NCBI GenBank assembly: GCA_965203195.1
Contig: OZ241860.1
Location: forward strand, 1,426,001-1,490,000
DNA length: 64,000 nucleotides
Source of the DNA: Bin87 sp965203195
Lineage (GTDB): Bacteria > Chloroflexota > Dehalococcoidia > Lucifugimonadales > UBA3495
Reading direction: 5' to 3'
Numbering within the stretch: position 1 is the stretch's first letter; each line of letters starts with the position of its first letter. Positions 61,590 to 64,000 of the stretch are shown piece after piece. The position numbers and the translations under genes were made by a program. The notes below the pieces were generated by a model. It saw nothing but the letters and a program-made list of their open reading frames with translations, was not told the origin of the DNA and ran no database searches.

Positions 61590-62765
61590 ATGACCACCCC
61601 TAGGTTTCTGCAAATCCACACCCTGCATTCCTACCCGGCGGCGTTGCTGAACCGTGATGACAGCGGCCTCGCCAAACGGATGCAGTTCGGCGGCGCCGTG
61701 CGTACCCGCATCTCGTCACAGTGCCTGAAGCGGCACTGGCGGGTGGCTAATGACGAATTCGCCCTGCACAACATTGACGGCGCGACCAAAGCGCTGCGCT
61801 CCCGCAATATCGTGGAGCGCAAGGTGATGGCGCCAATACGCGCCGCCGGCAATGCCAGTGAGGCCGTTCTGAAAACGGTTGAGGATGCTTTCAACATCGG
61901 AGTGTACGGCCGCAGTGGCACCAGTGAAACGGGTCGTCAGCCGCTGCTGTTGGGGTTGCCGGAAGTAGAACACCTGCGAGAAAGGGCTGCCGCAATCTGT
62001 GCCGAGTACGCTGCTGACGCCGACGGCGCGGGCAAGGCAGCTACCGAGCTGTTCAACGCTCGTCGGGGCGAAGGCAACAACTTCCGCGCGCTGCTGGAAT
62101 CGGCAAAACTGCCTGCCGGCTTGGAGGGCGCGCTGTTCGGGCGGATGGTTACCTCCGACCCCGGCGCCAACATTGACGCCGCCGTCCATGTCGCCCACGC
62201 TTTTACGGTGCACCGGGAGGAAAGCGAAAGCGACTACTTTTCGGTAGTGGACGACCTGCAAAGGGAGGATGAAGACCCCGGGGCCGCTCACATCGGCGAT
62301 ATGGAACTGACCGCCGGCCTGTTCTACGGCTATGTCGTCGTGGATGTGCCGGGGCTGATTTCCAACCTGGAGGGCTGTCCGGCCGCCGAATGGGATACCG
62401 CCGACCGGGAACTGGCCGGGCAGGTCATCCACAATCTTCTGCATCTGATTGCCACCGTGTCGCCGGGGGCCAAGCTGGGTTCTACCGCGCCCTACAGTTA
62501 CGCCAACCTGATGCTGGTAGAGGCGGGCAGCCGGCAGCCGCGTACCCTCGCCAACGCCTTCCGCAAGCGGGTTAGTCCGCAGACCGAGGACGCCGCCCGC
62601 GCCCTGTCCGTCCATATGGCGAAGCTGGACGCTTGCTACGGCGGCAGAGAAGCCCGCCGGTTTATGTCGGTGGATGACTGCGATATTCCAAAAGCGGAGC
62701 AGCTCGGTCTGGACGATTTGGCGACCTGGGCCGCCGATGCGGTGCGCAGCGGCGCGGCGGTGTGA
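61590..62765 (+). CDS. cas7: Cascade backbone subunit Cas7e/CasC (Cse4)
   Basis: The protein has 391 aa; AAGGAG (61576-61581) lies 8 nt before ATG 61590. LQIHTLHSYPAALLNRDDSGL (first 20 or so residues), AVRTRISSQCLKRHWR (~34-49) and the late GAKLGSTAPYSYANLMLVE are standard CasC signatures. Six copies form the crRNA-binding backbone. It shares one base with the next gene (TGATG). Confidence 0.95.
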   Translation: MTTPRFLQIHTLHSYPAALLNRDDSGLAKRMQFGGAVRTRISSQCLKRHWRVANDEFALHNIDGATKALRSRNIVERKVMAPIRAAGNASEAVLKTVEDAFNIGVYGRSGTSETGRQPLLLGLPEVEHLRERAAAICAEYAADADGAGKAATELFNARRGEGNNFRALLESAKLPAGLEGALFGRMVTSDPGANIDAAVHVAHAFTVHREESESDYFSVVDDLQREDEDPGAAHIGDMELTAGLFYGYVVVDVPGLISNLEGCPAAEWDTADRELAGQVIHNLLHLIATVSPGAKLGSTAPYSYANLMLVEAGSRQPRTLANAFRKRVSPQTEDAARALSVHMAKLDACYGGREARRFMSVDDCDIPKAEQLGLDDLATWAADAVRSGAAV

Positions 62766-63532
62766 TGATGCGTCATCTCATCCTCAATCTGGAATCGCCG
62801 CTGCTGGCTTTCGGCGGGGAGACTATTGACAACCTGGGCGTCATCCGCCCCTTTCCGGCGGCGTCAATGCTGACCGGCCTGTTTGCCAACGCCCTAGGCT
62901 GGCGGCGCACGGAACGGGAACGGCACCAGCAGCTGCAAGACCGGCTGGTGTTCGCCGCCCGCATTGACCGGGAACCGGCCGGCGGCGTGCGGATGACCGA
63001 CTTTCAGACGGCACAGCTGGGCGCCAGCGATCGGGGCTGGACGACGCGCGGCCAGCCGGAGGGCCGGGCGGGTGGCCCTAACACCTACAACGCCCCGCAC
63101 TTGCGCTACCGGGATTACTACGCCGATATGCGCGTTACCGTAGCTCTGCGCCTGCGGCACGACGATGAGTCTCCTACGCTGGACGAACTGGCGGCCGCCC
63201 TAGACGAACCAGCGCGTCCGTTGTTCATCGGACGCAAGCCCTGCCTGCCGTCAATCCCGCTGTTCGGAGGCTTTGAGGAGGGCGATACGGCGCTGGCCGC
63301 TCTGCTCCGGCGTCCTCTGTACTGCGCGCCCCGCGCCACGGAACCCATACGCGCGCTGTGGCCGGAGGGCGAGGGCGTCGCCCATATTGAACCGCAACGC
63401 AACGGAATGCTCACCGACCAGCGCAACTGGATGTCCGGGTTGCACGGCGGCGGACGCTGGGTCTGCGAGGCCGGCATACCCAGAGGCAAGTTTGCCGTCG
63501 GCTCGGAACCGGAAAAGGACGAATCACAATGA
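62765..63532 (+). CDS. cas5: Cascade subunit Cas5e/CasD
   Basis: About 255 aa from ATG 62765 (an in-frame GTG at 62762 and ATG at 62768 are alternatives). LNLESPLLAFGGETIDNLGVIRPFPAASMLTGL at the N-terminus is the RAMP Cas5e opening, with TYNAPHLRYRDYYADMRVTVAL (~98-119) following. It caps the crRNA 5' handle. The stop overlaps the cas6e start (ATGA). The second base-of-thumb region and the Gly-rich end appear normal. Confidence 0.94.
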   Translation: MMRHLILNLESPLLAFGGETIDNLGVIRPFPAASMLTGLFANALGWRRTERERHQQLQDRLVFAARIDREPAGGVRMTDFQTAQLGASDRGWTTRGQPEGRAGGPNTYNAPHLRYRDYYADMRVTVALRLRHDDESPTLDELAAALDEPARPLFIGRKPCLPSIPLFGGFEEGDTALAALLRRPLYCAPRATEPIRALWPEGEGVAHIEPQRNGMLTDQRNWMSGLHGGGRWVCEAGIPRGKFAVGSEPEKDESQ

Positions 63533-64000
63533 GCAACTGCGCTCCGCTGCAAATGATACGCGCTGACGTCAGCGTGCGGGATTTTCAGCGCTGGATGGGT
63601 TCCCGACGACTGCAAGATGCCGACCACGCGATGCACTGTCTGCTGACGGAATGTTTCGGCGAGCTGGCGCCGAAACCGTTCCGGGCGCTGTTTCCCCGCG
63701 GCGGCTCCAAAGGAACGCTGTACGGTTATGGAACTGCCGCCGCCGATGCGCTGCGGGACGCCGCCAGCACATTTGCCTGCCCACTGCAATCCCAAATCAT
63801 TCCCGCAGATAGCTTGGACAGCAAGCCGATGCCGGCGGAATGGCCGGCCGGCAAACGGCTCGGTTTTGAGGTACGCATCCGACCCATCGTGCGCCGTACC
63901 CGTCAGGCGTATAGCCGCCCCGGCAAAGAATACGATGCGTTCCAGATTGAAGCAGACCAGTATCCCAAAGGCGCAATGCCCCGTAGCCGCGAGGAAGTCT
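63529..64000 (+). CDS. cas6e: crRNA endonuclease Cas6e/CasE (partial, 3' end beyond window)
   Basis: ATG 63529 overlaps the cas5 stop as ATGA, and the frame is open to the window end (157 codons). MIRADVSVRDFQRWMGSRRL and DADHAMHCLLTECFGE are the expected first ferredoxin-like segment with the conserved His-containing helix. GKRLGFEVRIRPIVRR starts the second half. Cas6e cuts the hairpin repeat and would also have to process the crRNA-like RNA at 59062. cas1, cas2 and the array probably follow. Confidence 0.9.
   Translation, partial: MSNCAPLQMIRADVSVRDFQRWMGSRRLQDADHAMHCLLTECFGELAPKPFRALFPRGGSKGTLYGYGTAAADALRDAASTFACPLQSQIIPADSLDSKPMPAEWPAGKRLGFEVRIRPIVRRTRQAYSRPGKEYDAFQIEADQYPKGAMPRSREEV

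Overview
The window is a GC-rich (roughly 60-65%) bacterial chromosome segment. Separate secD and secF genes, an enolase-superfamily enzyme paired with NIPSNAP, a type I-E CRISPR-Cas operon, and very large modular surface proteins would fit a Chloroflexota-like organism (Dehalococcoidia/SAR202 type). That assignment is inference from gene content only; no rRNA or marker tree is available here.

Layout. (1) 1-22332, minus strand: one uninterrupted reading frame of at least 7,444 codons running off the left edge. It encodes a secreted or anchored protein with eleven GLUG-type modules, then cadherin-like/Calx-beta-like domains, then at least eight Ig/PKD-like tandem repeats. The very long plus-strand frames here are codon-aligned antisense shadows. 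(2) 22400-29450: a small accessory island with a membrane coiled-coil protein, a decayed transposon with 29-30 bp inverted ends, a small HNH nuclease behind a consensus promoter, a RecQ helicase fused to a phosphoribosyltransferase, a DprA-like protein and a PaREP1-like protein. (3) 29604-39558, plus strand: a second giant GLUG protein, paralogous to the first and divergent from it. Its start codon is separated from the body by a 28-C tract that puts the start out of frame in this assembly. The first giant gene has a 13-C tract in its leader. Together these suggest phase-variable surface proteins. (4) 39996-46047, minus: a CARDB-repeat secreted protein and a companion membrane-anchored protein. 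(5) 46406-52038, minus: secF, secD, a hendecad coiled-coil membrane protein and a CCA-adding enzyme. (6) 52155-55632: a two-gene overlapping unit with a HEPN-like protein, peptide deformylase, a stand-alone 76-aa gene, and an enolase-superfamily/NIPSNAP pair. (7) 56131-64000, plus: cas3, cse1, cse2, cas7, cas5 and the start of cas6e.

The most interesting locus is the 560-bp gap between cas3 and cse1. It holds a solitary type I-E repeat, a pseudo-spacer and a second degenerate repeat. About 80 bp further on is a promoter whose -35 to -10 region matches the pseudo-spacer in register at 17 of 33 positions. That promoter drives a tRNA-like gene with an 8-bp acceptor / 4-bp T stem, a long variable arm and a UGG anticodon, placed 28 bp before cse1. 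The arrangement resembles a CreTA addiction module or a CreR-type autorepression circuit, but with a tRNA-like RNA as the controlled element. This is a hypothesis from sequence only.
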